A stretch of 64,000 nt of DNA from Hemileia vastatrix (Eukaryota; Basidiomycota; Pucciniomycetes; Pucciniales; Zaghouaniaceae), in the NCBI GenBank assembly GCA_030280995.1, contig JASXTE010000014.1, forward strand, positions 1,852,656-1,916,655, in the 5' to 3' direction. The position numbers and the translations under genes were made by a program. Each line of letters opens with the position of its first letter. The first letter of the stretch is position 1. The notes under the pieces were generated by a model. It ran no database searches. It saw only the letters and a list, made by a program, of their open reading frames with translations, and had not been told where the DNA came from. Of the stretch, positions 1 through 10,931 are shown one piece after another.

Positions 1-1557
1 GTGATTTAATATTTTACAACCAGATATATCTAAGTCGTGATTGAAACTAGATTGAACTCCCAATGTAGTTCTTGACATGAGAATTTTTCAACTTAAGTTA
101 AACTTTACACATATTTATTGGCTTTGAGTTTTTGAAACTAGCATATTTCAATGATAAGCTGATATATGATGTAATTGATAGGAAATAAATTTAAGTGCAT
201 GATTATCTGGAATTAAAGACAGCTATTAGGGGGTTTCACACATGGAAAATTTTGAAACACATTATATTCATATCTAGTCACAAAAAATTAGGAATCCCAT
301 CTATAATAGGTAACCAAAAGAAGGATATTTAACAATAAAAATAAATATTATTGAAAGCTTATAAGCTATTTTTTTGATTGAAAGAAAATGAGATTTTCAA
401 ATGGCTGATTTGCAATGTTTGACACCCACTATTGAAATCACTTAAACTCAATTGTTGTTGAATGAGAGCTATGTGAGTATTGTTAAAAAAAGTACTTTAT
501 TCACCACTGAAATGCTTTATAAACAGCTCCTCCAGCACTAAATTTTATTTATAATATATATTTCAATACATTGTGCTATCTATCTTCTTTCAAATACACT
601 CAAAAAACAAGATTTGTGGAAAAAAAAACTTCAAGTATTTGCTGAATGAAATATAAATTTTTCTTAATTTTTATGTTGAATTTTGAAAAAAAATATTTAC
701 CTTATTTCATTGTATATCATTGCATTCGATTTTGATTCTTTTTAATTTTATTTTACTATAAAATAAAAATCTTACAATTTAATTTTTTTTATTTTATTCC
801 ACTTAATTTCATTCTATTCTATTCTGTTTTTCATAACTATATTTTACTATATAAAGGTTCACTCTATTTTATTTATTTATTTTTTAATTTGAAATGTGGA
901 GTTATATTTGGAAATAACAGTGGTCAAATTTTAAAAATTTTCTGCTTAATGCTGAACTATGGCAATACAGAAAAATTCACCATAAACTCTGAGCCTGTGG
1001 ACTCAGATTTACTGCATTGTATCAGAACTCACCAGTTAATTTTATGTACATAAACTCTCATTTAAAGCTACACATCAGAGTTCATCATCAAATTTCATAC
1101 ATGTTAACTCTGTTGCATAGTCATACATCTGTTCTCACCAGATAACTTTTCAAATTCAAACTCTAATGTACAGCTGTAAATCAGAGTACAGCATCTAATT
1201 TTTCACATGTGAATTCTGATGTTTAGCCACACATTGAAGTTCACCAGCTAATGTTTAGAACTTATATGCTGTTGTATTCCTGTAAAATTGCATCCACAAA
1301 ATAAATGAAAGGGAAGTAAATTGAATTCATGCTTGATATAATATGATTTAATATCATAAAATAAATAAATAAATAATTATAATAACCAAAAACAATTAAA
1401 GATAAACAAAAAAAAATAAAAAAAGAGGCAAAATAAAAAAAACAAAAAAAATATTATGTTGTAAGAATGAATGAAATAAAGTGGATAAAACTTAAAGTCA
1501 AAAAAAAACTAACAATATATTAAAAAAATAATCAAATACCATAAAATATAATATAAT
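1..1557. other. AT-rich intergenic DNA, no gene seen
   Basis: This stretch is strongly AT-rich and holds no open reading frame with protein-like composition. Its only visible structure is a decayed tandem repeat at about 982-1260, listed separately. The last ~250 bases are A-rich low-complexity sequence leading to the target duplication AAT (1555-1557) of the adjoining transposon. Confidence 0.6.
982..1260. repeat. Degenerate ~54-bp tandem repeat, about five units
   Basis: Units begin near 982, 1050, 1103, 1157 and 1210 with variants of TAAACTCTG or AAACTCTAATG. Each continues with a middle like CACATCAGAGTTCA and ends in ATTTYACATG-like sequence. The first unit is longer (~68 bp) and the others are 51-54 bp. 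The units are only moderately similar, so the array is old. No coding potential is visible. Confidence 0.5.
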
Positions 1558-2835
1558 AGGGGGTGTCAGTTCTGGCAAATCCGCACTTAACTTAAGTGCG
1601 GATTTCAAACCAAATCAGCACTTAAATTTTGCAAAAAAGTCACTTATTTCAAAAAAGGGTGTCAGTTATGACCTCAAATCAGCACTTTTTTCCCGTTTTT
1701 TTTCACAACCACATTTTGGCCACAAAACATCCCTTCCTTTCTTACCCCATCCCTGTCACATGTGACACACTGAACTTCCTCGCTACCTACCCATCAATCC
1801 TCGGCACACACCCCTTCCTGACATTTTCAATATTTTGACCAGGCATGTTTACATTCTTTTTTACTTATTTCTTCTACTTCTTAATCTTTTTTCTATTCTT
1901 AATCTTTTTTCTATGGGTGTCAGTTCTGACCTCAAATCAGCACTTTTTTTGTGATTTTTTTTCAAAACCACATGTTGGCCACATCATCCCTTTCTTTCCC
2001 ATACCATTTTGTACTCTCCAAATGTCCTCTTTGTGTACTTCATTCACTTGGGTTGGTATTTTGGTTTGTTGCATATTCATTTTTTTTGGAATTTACGGTG
2101 AATTTTTTTTTTTTTGGATGGCTCATTGGTTTTCTTTCACCAGCTCAACATGAAATCACATATTTTCTGAAATTGCATATTTTGTCAGTGATTATTTTTT
2201 TTTCATTCATCCCTCATATCCTTTTCCTATTCTCCTCCAACATCCCTCAAACAATTTGGTTTCATTCATTTTGTCATCTCATCTCTCCAGGTAAGTCACT
2301 TTATTCTTTTTTTTTGATTTTTTGATTACTAATTATAATTTTTTTTTGTTTTTTTCTGTTTATTTTATTTTTTTTATCTAAATTTTTTTTGTAAGTGGTT
2401 ATTTTGGATTTCAATTTTATAATTAACCTTTTTTTCTCTCCCTCTTTACTTTCTTTTTTAGCTCCATCACCCTACTCTTCATCCCTCCTTGGCATGGTCA
2501 TTATCCCCCCTTTCCCTTATTTCACTTTTTTTTGGCTACATTTCATTGAAACACATACATTGCACATTCTTTATGCATTTCACTTACTCCTTATTCAATT
2601 TCCCCACAATTCCAACATCAATCTTTCTCACTCTATTTTTTCTACTTTTCAATCAAGGTAAGTTTCATCTCCTTTTTTTCATGCCTATATGATATCTCAT
2701 TCCTTTTATGAAAAGTTCATACTTAAATATATGTATGACTCTTATCTGGATAACAGTGAACTTATAAAACTCCTTTTGATCTCATCTTCATTACCACTTT
2801 TCAAGTTTTTGTAAAATTTTGAAAATCAGACTAGG

Positions 2836-3150
2836 AATTAGGGTTAGGTTTATTCAAATCAAATGTTCATTTTACTGAAGATTCTCCTGAAGGCTACCTT
2901 TCATTTCCCACAAACAGATTTGAATTTGATTCAGTGGTTGCTGAGATATTGACCATTAAAGTTGAGCCTTTTTTTTCCCAATTTAAATTTTTATTTCATT
3001 TTTTTATGTAACAAATTAGGGTTAGGTTTATTTAAATCACATTTCCTTTAACTGAAGATTCTACTAAAGAATATCTTTCATTTCCCTCAAACAGGTTTGA
3101 ATTAGGTTCAGTGGTTGCTGAGATTTTGACCTTTGAAGTTGAGCCTTTTT
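2836..3150. repeat. 177-bp imperfect tandem duplication
   Basis: Two units, 2836-2980 and 3012-3150, start with AATTAGGGTTAGGTTTATT. They continue through a matching ACTGAAGATTCT block and a CAGTGGTTGCTGAGAT block and end TTGAGCCTTTTTT. The offset is about 177 bp. The repeat lies just upstream of the TET/JBP-like reading frame within the Harbinger copy, so it may be its leader or promoter; that role is inference. Confidence 0.7.
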
Positions 3151-3256
3151 TCCAAATTTCACTTGTCTTATTTCACATTTTTATATTGCATATTTAGAGG
3201 ATAAGGATTCTGAAACTCTTATATGATTATTATCTAGGAATTTCAATTATATAGGC

Positions 3257-3883
3257 ATGTATTCGTTGCTCAAGAATATCACTAAAGCTCAAAAAGATGA
3301 AGATTTTTGCTTATGGGACACTCTACCTTCCTTTAACTCTTTTCTTGCTCTTCGACTCAAAAAGCACTGTAATAAAGCATTTGAAAAAAATCATGAACTT
3401 GCAACCAAAGTTGGAATACCAAATTGGTGTGACTCCGAATGGGAAGATATCAGCCACAAATATTTTTTATTTTCTAATGTTATTATCACTCATTCTGGAT
3501 TTCACAATAAAATTCACACCGATACCAAGGACACCAATTTTCTTACTTTTGGTATATTCTCATATATCAAACCGATTACTGGCCAACCAATACCATCTCC
3601 AGCTAAAATCAAATGACATGGTTTATATTTTCCAGACCACCGGTGCATCATTGATTTTGGTTTGGGAAATGGTATCATCAACACTATTTGGAATTCTTCT
3701 AAGGATAATCATCAAACGACCAAAGCTCCTCCTGGTGTGGAATCCTGTCAAGATTTAACACATTTTGGTTGCTCATTTCAAATCAGTCATAAGTTGATTC
3801 AAAGAATCAATAAGGTAATGAAAGAAGGTAAAGTTAATCGATTTAAAAAAACTTTATTAAGATCCAAAAAGTATGGGGATTAG
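3257..3883 (+). pseudogene. TET/JBP-like 2-oxoglutarate/Fe(II) dioxygenase, one in-frame stop
   Basis: The reading frame runs 119 codons, hits a TGA at 3614-3616, then continues in the same frame for 88 more codons to a TAG at 3881-3883. It shows the double-stranded beta-helix pattern of fungal Tet-like oxygenases. There is an HxD iron site in HNKIHTDTKD (His87, Asp89), then FGIFSYI and TGQPIPSP, then a GLYFPDHRCIIDFGLGNGI-like strand followed by IWNSS. A distal His in DNHQTT lies at codon 152. The usual family members are longer at the N terminus, so an upstream exon or a truncation is likely. TET/JBP enzymes oxidise 5-methylpyrimidines in DNA, and basidiomycetes carry expanded, transposon-associated sets of them. 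Here the gene sits within the ends of a Harbinger element. A related 3' remnant lies on the minus strand at 21170-21735. Confidence 0.65.
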
Positions 3884-4392
3884 AGTTGTCATTGAAAATT
3901 TTATATTTTTTCATAAATTTTTAATAAATATTTTTTATGTATCAATTTCCTCAACTAAAGTAATGGGCCCACGACCTTGTGTTGTATAAATGGTAATCAT
4001 GATAAAATTTATTTGTTTCATGGGGTTCCTCTAGCCTATACCTGTGGAAAGTCCCAAACTTTTGTTTCTAGATTTGATCTGCATTTTGGCTTAAGGGATT
4101 GTCATTACTTTAAACTAGGGAAATTGATATATATTAGATATTTATTTAATAATTTACGTAATTATATTAAATTTAGATGACTTCCACCACTTACTTCAAT
4201 AAAATGCAGGGGGGGGGGTATTGCCAAATTTTCAAATCTGACATGTGAAATTGATGACTTAGAAAAATTTTGGTGATATCAACCCCTTGCTTCAATAAAA
4301 TGCAGGGGAAAGTATTGCCAATTTTTTAAAACAGATATAGAATTTTTTTGACTTGTAAATATTTTGGTGAAAATTTTTGACGAGAATGTGAA
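3884..4392. repeat. 3' flank and terminus of the TET-bearing insert
   Basis: Bases 3960-4230 recur in reverse orientation at about 21170-21450, including the blocks CCTCTAGCCTATACCTGTGG and CTTCAATAAAATGCAGGGG. The block ACTTCAATAAAATGCAGGGG followed by TATTGCCAA occurs twice (about 4192-4233 and 4281-4322). A short terminal motif of the TET-bearing mobile unit therefore seems duplicated. The right junction with Harbinger transposase sequence is near 4392. Confidence 0.5.
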
Positions 4393-5020
4393 AGTAATTG
4401 TTTCCACCTTGAGCAGGTTTCTGGCTCAAAGGAATAGTAGTACCATCAACAAAACCAATACATCCTGGGAAGCCCTCTGCTTGCATAACCTGAGATGATT
4501 CAAGTCGCTCTTCTTTTGTTGGCCAGGTGAGAAGTTGAGATTACAAGGAGTTGATGGCAGTGATACATTGTTTGGTATAAGTGTTAATTGAACCATACCC
4601 TAAATCAAAGACATTTTCTAAACGTTTCAAAGCGGCTCCATTACCATTTGAACCCAAATGACATAGTGTGATGGCCAATTGAATTGAAGGATGTTGTTGT
4701 TCTTTTTGAGAATTATTGTGAAATATGGGATGATCCTGAATAAGCTCAAGAAATTTAAGGAAACATTCCTGAGAAGTCCTGAACAGCTCTCTAAAACTGG
4801 GTGTAGATAGTTTAAGAAGTGTTTGGATGGTGTACTTGGGGGTATGAAGTACTTGAGGCTTTCTGGGAAGAAGGTAACGTTTTGTGGCAATTTTTGATAA
4901 AAAGACAAAATCTTCTTCTAGATCAGAATCAGAATCGCAATCAGAGTCCAAGAGCAGTTCAAGAGCCATGAAAGTCACTGATTTATGTAATTTATCACAA
5001 TTTGAAAGTGAGGAAGGCAT
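4393..5020 (-). pseudogene. Truncated Harbinger (DDE_Tnp_4) transposase, exon 1 only
   Basis: The start codon is at 5018-5020, matching the start of the intact copy at 37957-37959. The protein is nearly the same as that copy, beginning MPSSLSNCDKLHKS, with an acidic DSDCDSDSDLEED stretch. It has a stop after codon 159 (NSL then TAG near 4541). It then resumes in frame through GCIGFVDGTTIP, which holds the first catalytic Asp, to GGNNYF. At about 4392 homology ends and the second exon, with the other two catalytic residues, is missing. It is inactive. Confidence 0.85.
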
Positions 5021-5314
5021 AACTCTTATATGATATGATATGAAGATGTAAGTGATGTACGATGTTTTGAGTTATGAAGTGTTATGCTGTGGAGTGCTGC
5101 ATATGAATGGGATGATGCTGACAAATCAGTGAAATGGGACTTGATGGTGAAATCAGCACTTTTGGTTGAGAAAGTGCGGATTTGAGTGAAATAAGTGACT
5201 TATTTCATTTTGAAATCCACCAGTATTGGGGCTAGTGTGTTTTGGAAATCCGCACTTATTTAAGTGCAGATTTGGTCAAATTTAAGTGCGGATTTGCCAG
5301 AACTGACACCCCCT

Positions 5315-6300
5315 AATATGTTACAATATAATAAAATTAACTATAATAAAATATAATGTAATTAATTAAAGAAGATAAGTATAATTAAGTATGATAAGAT
5401 AAAATGAAATATAATACAATAAAATACAATGCAGAAAAACAAAAAAATTAATTTATAATGAATTGAACCAAATTACATAATATAAAAGAATAAAAATTAT
5501 ACTGAATATAAATTTGAATATTTTTAATAAATGTCAATTTTAATCTGAATATTCAGTGTGAATATAAAAATGTATATGAAATTTGACACTTCATAAGCAT
5601 TTCCCTTATGATTTTGCATGTGTATATGCAATAAATATTTTCATATGAATATACAAAATGATTTTGCATATGAATATGCCAGATGACTTGGCAAGTATAA
5701 ATTTTCATAGGCATATTCAATATAAATTTACATATGCATATGAATATTCATTTTTTTGTATGATTTTCGATATCATTTTCAATATATATTGAATTCTTCA
5801 ATTAAATTTCAATACTGGGTACCACCTTTCAGGTGGATACTCAAATTAATTTTGCCTTAATCAAAATAATATTGAGTAATTGCCACATATCAAAATGTAG
5901 AACTGAAAAACCATTGATTGATACCAATTTTCCAGAAAGCATAGATTTGAAAATTCTGCCAAAATGCTTTATAAAAAATTAAATATTTAATTGTGTTTGT
6001 TAATATGGTTCAATTACTTTTACATAAATTTTAAATTATAATAAAGTTAATACTTTTAATATCAAAAATTTCAAACTGGCTCTCATTTTCATCTTAAACT
6101 ATAATTTAAAAAATAAAGCAAAAAATATGTGCTAACCATGTATTGTGGTTTAAATAATTTCCAAAATTCTTCTCATTCAAATGTTAGAAAGATTTCACTT
6201 CAATTTCAGTATTACACCAAAAGGGATTCAACTATAGTTGCTCATTATTTCAAGTTGGTTTCCATGCACAGTTCAGCATAAGTTATATCTGAGTTCCATC
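5315..6300. other. AT-rich intergenic DNA
   Basis: No gene is visible. Bases 5580-5760 are rich in short ATATGCATATGAATAT-like motifs of alternating purine and pyrimidine. The rest is unstructured AT-rich sequence. Confidence 0.5.
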
Positions 6301-6305
6301 TGAAT

Positions 6306-6886
6306 TCAAGTTGAGTAATTTATAGAAATTCTCACCCCAAATATTGCATTTTGATAGATCCCATTAATAAAGTATAGATGCTTAGTCTGAGGATTCAATA
6401 GATTGGGGGTGTTGAAAGGTCCTTTTCTAAATTTTTCACTCCTCAGAAGCTTTAGTTTCCAATAATACATCCATACAGATTTGCAACCTATATCTGTAAA
6501 ATTCTTCTTTCTAGTTGTCCAAGGAGTTAATGGAACTAAAAACTCCAAGAAAAAATTAAATCAGTATTTCTGATAAATAAACTTGATAACATTTTTTGAA
6601 AATTTCTAGGGTGTACAAGAAATAACAAATTCATAATAAAATGAAAATGAAAATGAAAATGAAAAAAAGAATTAATAGAAACAAAGTGGAGAGAAATTTT
6701 TTTCTTCAGATATGTATTCAAAATTAGACATTTTATAATTTAAATGAAAATTTACTTGAAATACAAATAAATGTAACTGTTGTAAATAAATTTGGCAAAA
6801 ATAATTCTAAGCATCAAGAACTCACCTGGATCTTTTAAATCTGCATTCCTATAGAGCTTACAGTTCCATTTCTTAGTCACCACCAT
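6306..6886 (-). CDS. Possible small two-exon gene, unrecognised
   Basis: A candidate first exon (6886 down to 6826) starts MVVTKKWNCKLYRNAD and ends at a GTGAGT donor. A TTTTTAG acceptor at 6536-6542 would join it in phase to a second exon (6535 down to 6306). That exon holds VPLTPWTTRKKNFTDIGC, then WMYYWKLKLLRSEKFRKG, then GPFNTPNLLNPQTKHLYF. The intron would be 290 nt, long for this genome. The composition is protein-like (W, C, P, K spread through) but matches no family I recognise. It could be a decayed transposon gene or chance. Confidence 0.25.
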
Positions 6887-7111
6887 TATTAAGAGAGAGA
6901 AGGGAAGATAATCTAATATATAGTGGAATCAAAGAAGGTCTAAATTGTGCAAATAAGCCCCCTGGTAAAATCAAAGAACCAGGTTGATTTGAAAAAAAAT
7001 ATGATAAACAGAAAAATGAAGAAAAAAGAAAGAAAATGAGGGGGATAGTGAAGAGGATTAGCTACTTATTGTTTTATTTTTTTCATCTTTGAAAAATTTT
7101 ATATATTAATA
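6887..7111. other. Short AT-rich spacer
   Basis: Purine-rich and AT-rich sequence with no gene visible. It separates the candidate small gene from the hairpin repeats. Confidence 0.4.
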
Positions 7112-7542
7112 TTGAAGATGTCTCCCAGAAATGGGATTCTGGTTTGGAGACATGCAGGAGATGTCACTGCTACATATCAGCAACATTTCTCACTTTTTTA
7201 TGATTTGAAAATTTCTTTTTTTTTTAATTTTATTATAAAGTTTTTAGAATTACTCTCAGCCGGGGGAGCTTGGCTAAAAGATGCATGGGTGATATTCTGC
7301 TTCCCAGAAGCAAAATTGCTTGCTTTTTTTAATTTAGAAAATAAATTTCAGCCAGGCTCCCCTGGCTGGGAGACATGTGGGTGATGTTTCTGCTACCAAG
7401 AAGTGACATTGCTTGCTTTTATTATTTGTCTTTTTACCATTTTTTTATATTGGTAAAATTTTTCTCAGCCAGGAGATCCTGGCTGAAGGATGCGCAGGTG
7501 ATTCTGCTGCTTCCCAGAAGCAATTTTTTAATTTATAGGAGG
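7112..7542. repeat. Tandem hairpin repeats, about four ~100-bp units
   Basis: Units near 7112, 7255, 7347 and 7465 share a core: TCTCAGCCAGG, a few bases, CCTGGCTG, then GAGACATGNNGGTGAT, then TCTGCTNCCNAGAAG, and a T-rich tail. CAGCCAGG and CCTGGCTG form a stem-loop in each unit. A further partial unit lies at 8285-8340, on the far side of a solo LTR, and another at about 10174-10225. The array was therefore split by the LTR. No protein is encoded. Confidence 0.65.
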
Positions 7543-8284
7543 TGTCAGAAGGTGCTTTTGGTCTAGAAGAGGTTTCAACGGTCTAAAGGCAGTGATAGGT
7601 GAAACAGTGACTCAAAATTTCAATATTTGGTACATATTTAATTCTTTATATATTATTACTCAAATAAAAAGGTAAATAGTTTTATTATTACTTTATGAGC
7701 TTAGAATTACACAAAAATTTAAATACTAAGATAATATAAGTAGTAATATATTGATTGTTGGTATATAATAAAATAAAAAGTAAGTAAGAGATGGATCAAA
7801 AGCAGGTAAAATGAGAAGCCTTACATAGGCAAAAGAAAGTGAGAAAAGACGGAACCACAAGTCTACATACATGAGTACATTAGAAAGAAAAACAACTAAT
7901 ATAGAAATTTCAAATGTTAAAAGAATATTCTAAAAGGAATGTTCTTATATACAGATTTCAGATGTATATGTCAATTTATTTAGAATTATTTGATTTTCTT
8001 AGATTTTTTGTATATGTCAAAGTATGATTAAGATATTTGATTTTATTTTTATGTATTTTTATAAATTTTAGTCTACCTTTGAGCTGTAATGAGGACAATG
8101 TCAAGGGATGAGAAATTGGGAACATTAAATTTAATTAATTACTTGTTTTACTTATTTAATTAGTTAAATTATTATAAGTAAACTAAAAAGTAAGTTAAAT
8201 AAAATAAAATAAGAAATAAAGGTGTGGATCTATCCCAGTAAATAATTAATTATTTACTGGGTAAGTCTAGTAGCCTGGCTGACA
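7543..8284 (-). mobile_element. Solo LTR of the second Gypsy family
   Basis: It begins TGTCAGAAGG and ends GTAGCCTGGCTGACA, and resembles the 745/747-bp LTRs of the minus-strand Gypsy at 51400-58933 along its length. Shared blocks include GGTCTAGAAGA, AGTGATAGGTG and ATTATTACTCAA. The flanks GGAGG (7538-7542) and GGAGT (8285-8289) match at four of five bases, as expected of an old target duplication. No internal region is present, so it is probably a recombination product of a full element. Confidence 0.8.
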
Positions 8285-8340
8285 GGAGTAGTGTGGGTGA
8301 GGCCCCTACTACCTAGAAGTGATGTCACATGCTTTTGTTT
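8285..8340. repeat. Detached unit of the hairpin repeat array
   Basis: GTGGGTGAGGCCCCTACTAC and CTAGAAGTGATGTCACATGC, ending in a T-rich tail, match the unit at 7347-7440. It is the downstream part of the array cut by the solo LTR. Confidence 0.55.
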
Positions 8341-8373
8341 TCATATTCTTTTAAAAATAAAAAACACCCTCAC

Positions 8374-9772
8374 AAATAAAAATAAAAATAAAAATAAAAA
8401 TAAAAATAAAAATAAAAATAAAAATAAAAATAAAAATAAAAATAAAAATAAAAATAAAAATAAAAATAAAAATAAAAATAAAAATAAAAATAAAAATAAA
8501 AATAAAAATAAAAATAAAAATAAAAATAAAAATAAAAATAAAAATAAAAATAAAAATAAAAATAAAAATAAAAATAAAAATAAAAATAAAAATAAAAATA
8601 AAAATAAAAATAAAAATAAAAATAAAAATAAAAATAAAAATAAAAATAAAAATAAAAATAAAAATAAAAATAAAAATAAAAATAAAAATAAAAATAAAAA
8701 TAAAAATAAAAATAAAAATAAAAATAAAAATAAAAATAAAAATAAAAATAAAAATAAAAATAAAAATAAAAATAAAAATAAAAATAAAAATAAAAATAAA
8801 AATAAAAATAAAAATAAAAATAAAAATAAAAATAAAAATAAAAATAAAAATAAAAATAAAAATAAAAATAAAAATAAAAATAAAAATAAAAATAAAAATA
8901 AAAATAAAAATAAAAATAAAAATAAAAATAAAAATAAAAATAAAAATAAAAATAAAAATAAAAATAAAAATAAAAATAAAAATAAAAATAAAAATAAAAA
9001 TAAAAATAAAAATAAAAATAAAAATAAAAATAAAAATAAAAATAAAAATAAAAATAAAAATAAAAATAAAAATAAAAATAAAAATAAAAATAAAAATAAA
9101 AATAAAAATAAAAATAAAAATAAAAATAAAAATAAAAATAAAAATAAAAATAAAAATAAAAATAAAAATAAAAATAAAAATAAAAATAAAAATAAAAATA
9201 AAAATAAAAATAAAAATAAAAATAAAAATAAAAATAAAAATAAAAATAAAAATAAAAATAAAAATAAAAATAAAAATAAAAATAAAAATAAAAATAAAAA
9301 TAAAAATAAAAATAAAAATAAAAATAAAAATAAAAATAAAAATAAAAATAAAAATAAAAATAAAAATAAAAATAAAAATAAAAATAAAAATAAAAATAAA
9401 AATAAAAATAAAAATAAAAATAAAAATAAAAATAAAAATAAAAATAAAAATAAAAATAAAAATAAAAATAAAAATAAAAATAAAAATAAAAATAAAAATA
9501 AAAATAAAAATAAAAATAAAAATAAAAATAAAAATAAAAATAAAAATAAAAATAAAAATAAAAATAAAAATAAAAATAAAAATAAAAATAAAAATAAAAA
9601 TAAAAATAAAAATAAAAATAAAAATAAAAATAAAAATAAAAATAAAAATAAAAATAAAAATAAAAATAAAAATAAAAATAAAAATAAAAATAAAAATAAA
9701 AATAAAAATAAAAATAAAAATAAAAATAAAAATAAAAATAAAAATAAAAATAAAAATAAAAATAAAAATAAA
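8374..9772. repeat. Perfect hexanucleotide array, (AAAAAT)n, about 233 copies
   Basis: About 1.4 kb of uninterrupted AAAAAT units, with no substitution seen until the last few bases, where TTACAAAACAA variants appear (9773-9800). It opens long spurious reading frames on both strands (Lys-Asn or Leu-Phe dipeptides), which are not genes. Its length and purity suggest recent expansion or an assembly artefact. Confidence 0.95.
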
Positions 9773-10510
9773 TTACAAAACAAAAATAAATTACAAAACA
9801 AAAAGATATGGCTAGAAAATATTTACATCAAAAAAAAATCAATAATCAAACTAAGAACCAAATAAACCATTGCCTAGATAATATTTAGAAATAGATTAAT
9901 TAGAATAAAACCATATATTTCAACAATATTTTGAATGAGAAAATGATACTGCTTACTGAATTGAGTGAATTATAATGCTAAATTTCTTGAGTAAAAAATA
10001 AAGCTAGTGTATTATGTATGTAATTCAATATGTAGGTGTGGTTTTAAGGAATACAAGTAAAGATATAAAATCATAGTGTGTCTAGAAATGAAATTATCTT
10101 CATTTTTTCATAGATATTATATTGTTGAAGTGTATGATGTGTATAAATAATCATTCCCTTTTTTTATTCTTTTATTTCTCCCAGTCAAGCTCCCCTGGAA
10201 GGGGGGATGCACAGACAATGCAAATTTGTTAATAGCAGTGAAAAATTTTGTATATTATTTTTCCTTTCCTTCCCCTTTATATTCCCCACAACTCCATAAT
10301 CACATCCAAATAAAAATAAAAACTTTAAAAAAACTTGTGTTTACCTAATAAGAGTACTAACTACTCCACACTAGAGTAAAGAGACCCATAAATCACTTCC
10401 TTCAAAACTAACAAGCCAAAAATTCATGAAGAAACCCATAATTTAATAAATGGCTTGGAGTATATAGGATGAATAATAAAGAAAAAAGAAATGAAATAAA
10501 TATGAAAAAT
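9773..10510. other. AT-rich spacer with one decayed hairpin-repeat unit
   Basis: No gene is visible. At 10174-10225 TTTCTCCCAGTCAAGCTCCC, CTGG and GGGGGGATGCACAGACAATG resemble the hairpin repeat of 7112-7542. Confidence 0.45.
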
Positions 10511-10931
10511 AGGGGGTATCAATGTTCAGGGATCCGCAATTAGGGATCAGGAATTTTTTCTTCCGGGATCAGACATAATTAATTGCGGAAGATTCTTATC
10601 CACTAGCCCCGGGGCTAGTGGATAAGGAATCCACAATAATGCATTATCCCACCTCTTATACCCCAATTTTCATTCCTAATTCCTGATCCCAAACTCATCA
10701 CATCCATGATTGATTTGTCAGCAAGACACATGACATATAATTGTGAATGCCATCCTTATGTCTCTCTTTACTCTATGCAAGATGTGGTTATGACAGAAAG
10801 TTGTCCAAGATGTGGTTATGAAAAATTGAGTAAAAAAATGTCACATAAGAGGTGAACATTGACACATAAAGTGTCTAATAACCCAATTATTAGCAAAAAT
10901 AATTGCGGATTGGTCAACATTGATACCCCCT
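10511..10931. mobile_element. 421-bp MITE, ends AGGGGGTATCAATGTT
   Basis: Inverted ends AGGGGGTATCAATGTT are followed by variants of GGGATCCGCAATTA, and the element is flanked by AAT duplications (10508-10510 and 10932-10934). The interior has no open frame. It contains a perfect 32-bp palindrome at 10595-10626 (CTTATCCACTAGCCCC and its reverse complement). The first nine end bases and the duplication type match the Harbinger elements at 1558 and 35109, which probably mobilise it (inference). Fragments lie at 11395-11460 and 13857-13975. Confidence 0.8.

Larger units (their letters stand above)
1558..5314. mobile_element. Harbinger-type DNA transposon copy 1, carrying foreign cargo
   Basis: The element has perfect terminal inverted repeats starting AGGGGGTGTCAGTTCTGGCA and is flanked by the 3-bp target duplication AAT (1555-1557 and 5315-5317). 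Both ends carry subterminal copies of AAATCCGCACTTAA and its reverse complement, probably transposase-binding sites (inference). The right part encodes the first exon of a DDE_Tnp_4 (Harbinger) transposase on the minus strand. That coding sequence stops being homologous to the intact copy (35109-38253) at about 4392. From there leftward lies unrelated DNA: a second copy of the left terminal region (about 1914-1985 repeats 1657-1725), a 177-bp tandem repeat and a TET/JBP-like gene. The element therefore cannot supply its own transposase but keeps both ends. Confidence 0.85.

Noticed and set aside
1629..2700. Several 60-120-codon frames rich in Phe and Ser
   Set aside because: They arise from T-rich low-complexity DNA near the transposon end. 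The same frame recurs in copy 2 only because the DNA is repeated.
2836..3030. TTAGGGTTAGG motifs as telomere sequence
   Set aside because: Only one or two repeats occur in each unit of a 177-bp duplication. There is no extended telomeric array.
1553..5319. Five-base target duplications TAATA or TATTA for the AGGGGG families
   Set aside because: They fit several copies, but the copies at 10511 and 48561 match only over three bases (AAT, ATT) with symmetric A...T ends. The 3-bp reading explains more copies.
8291..9865. Long reading frames of Lys-Asn (plus) and Leu-Phe (minus) repeats
   Set aside because: They are translations of the AAAAAT array, which happens to lack stops in these frames. 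No promoter, conserved domain or flanking gene context supports a protein.
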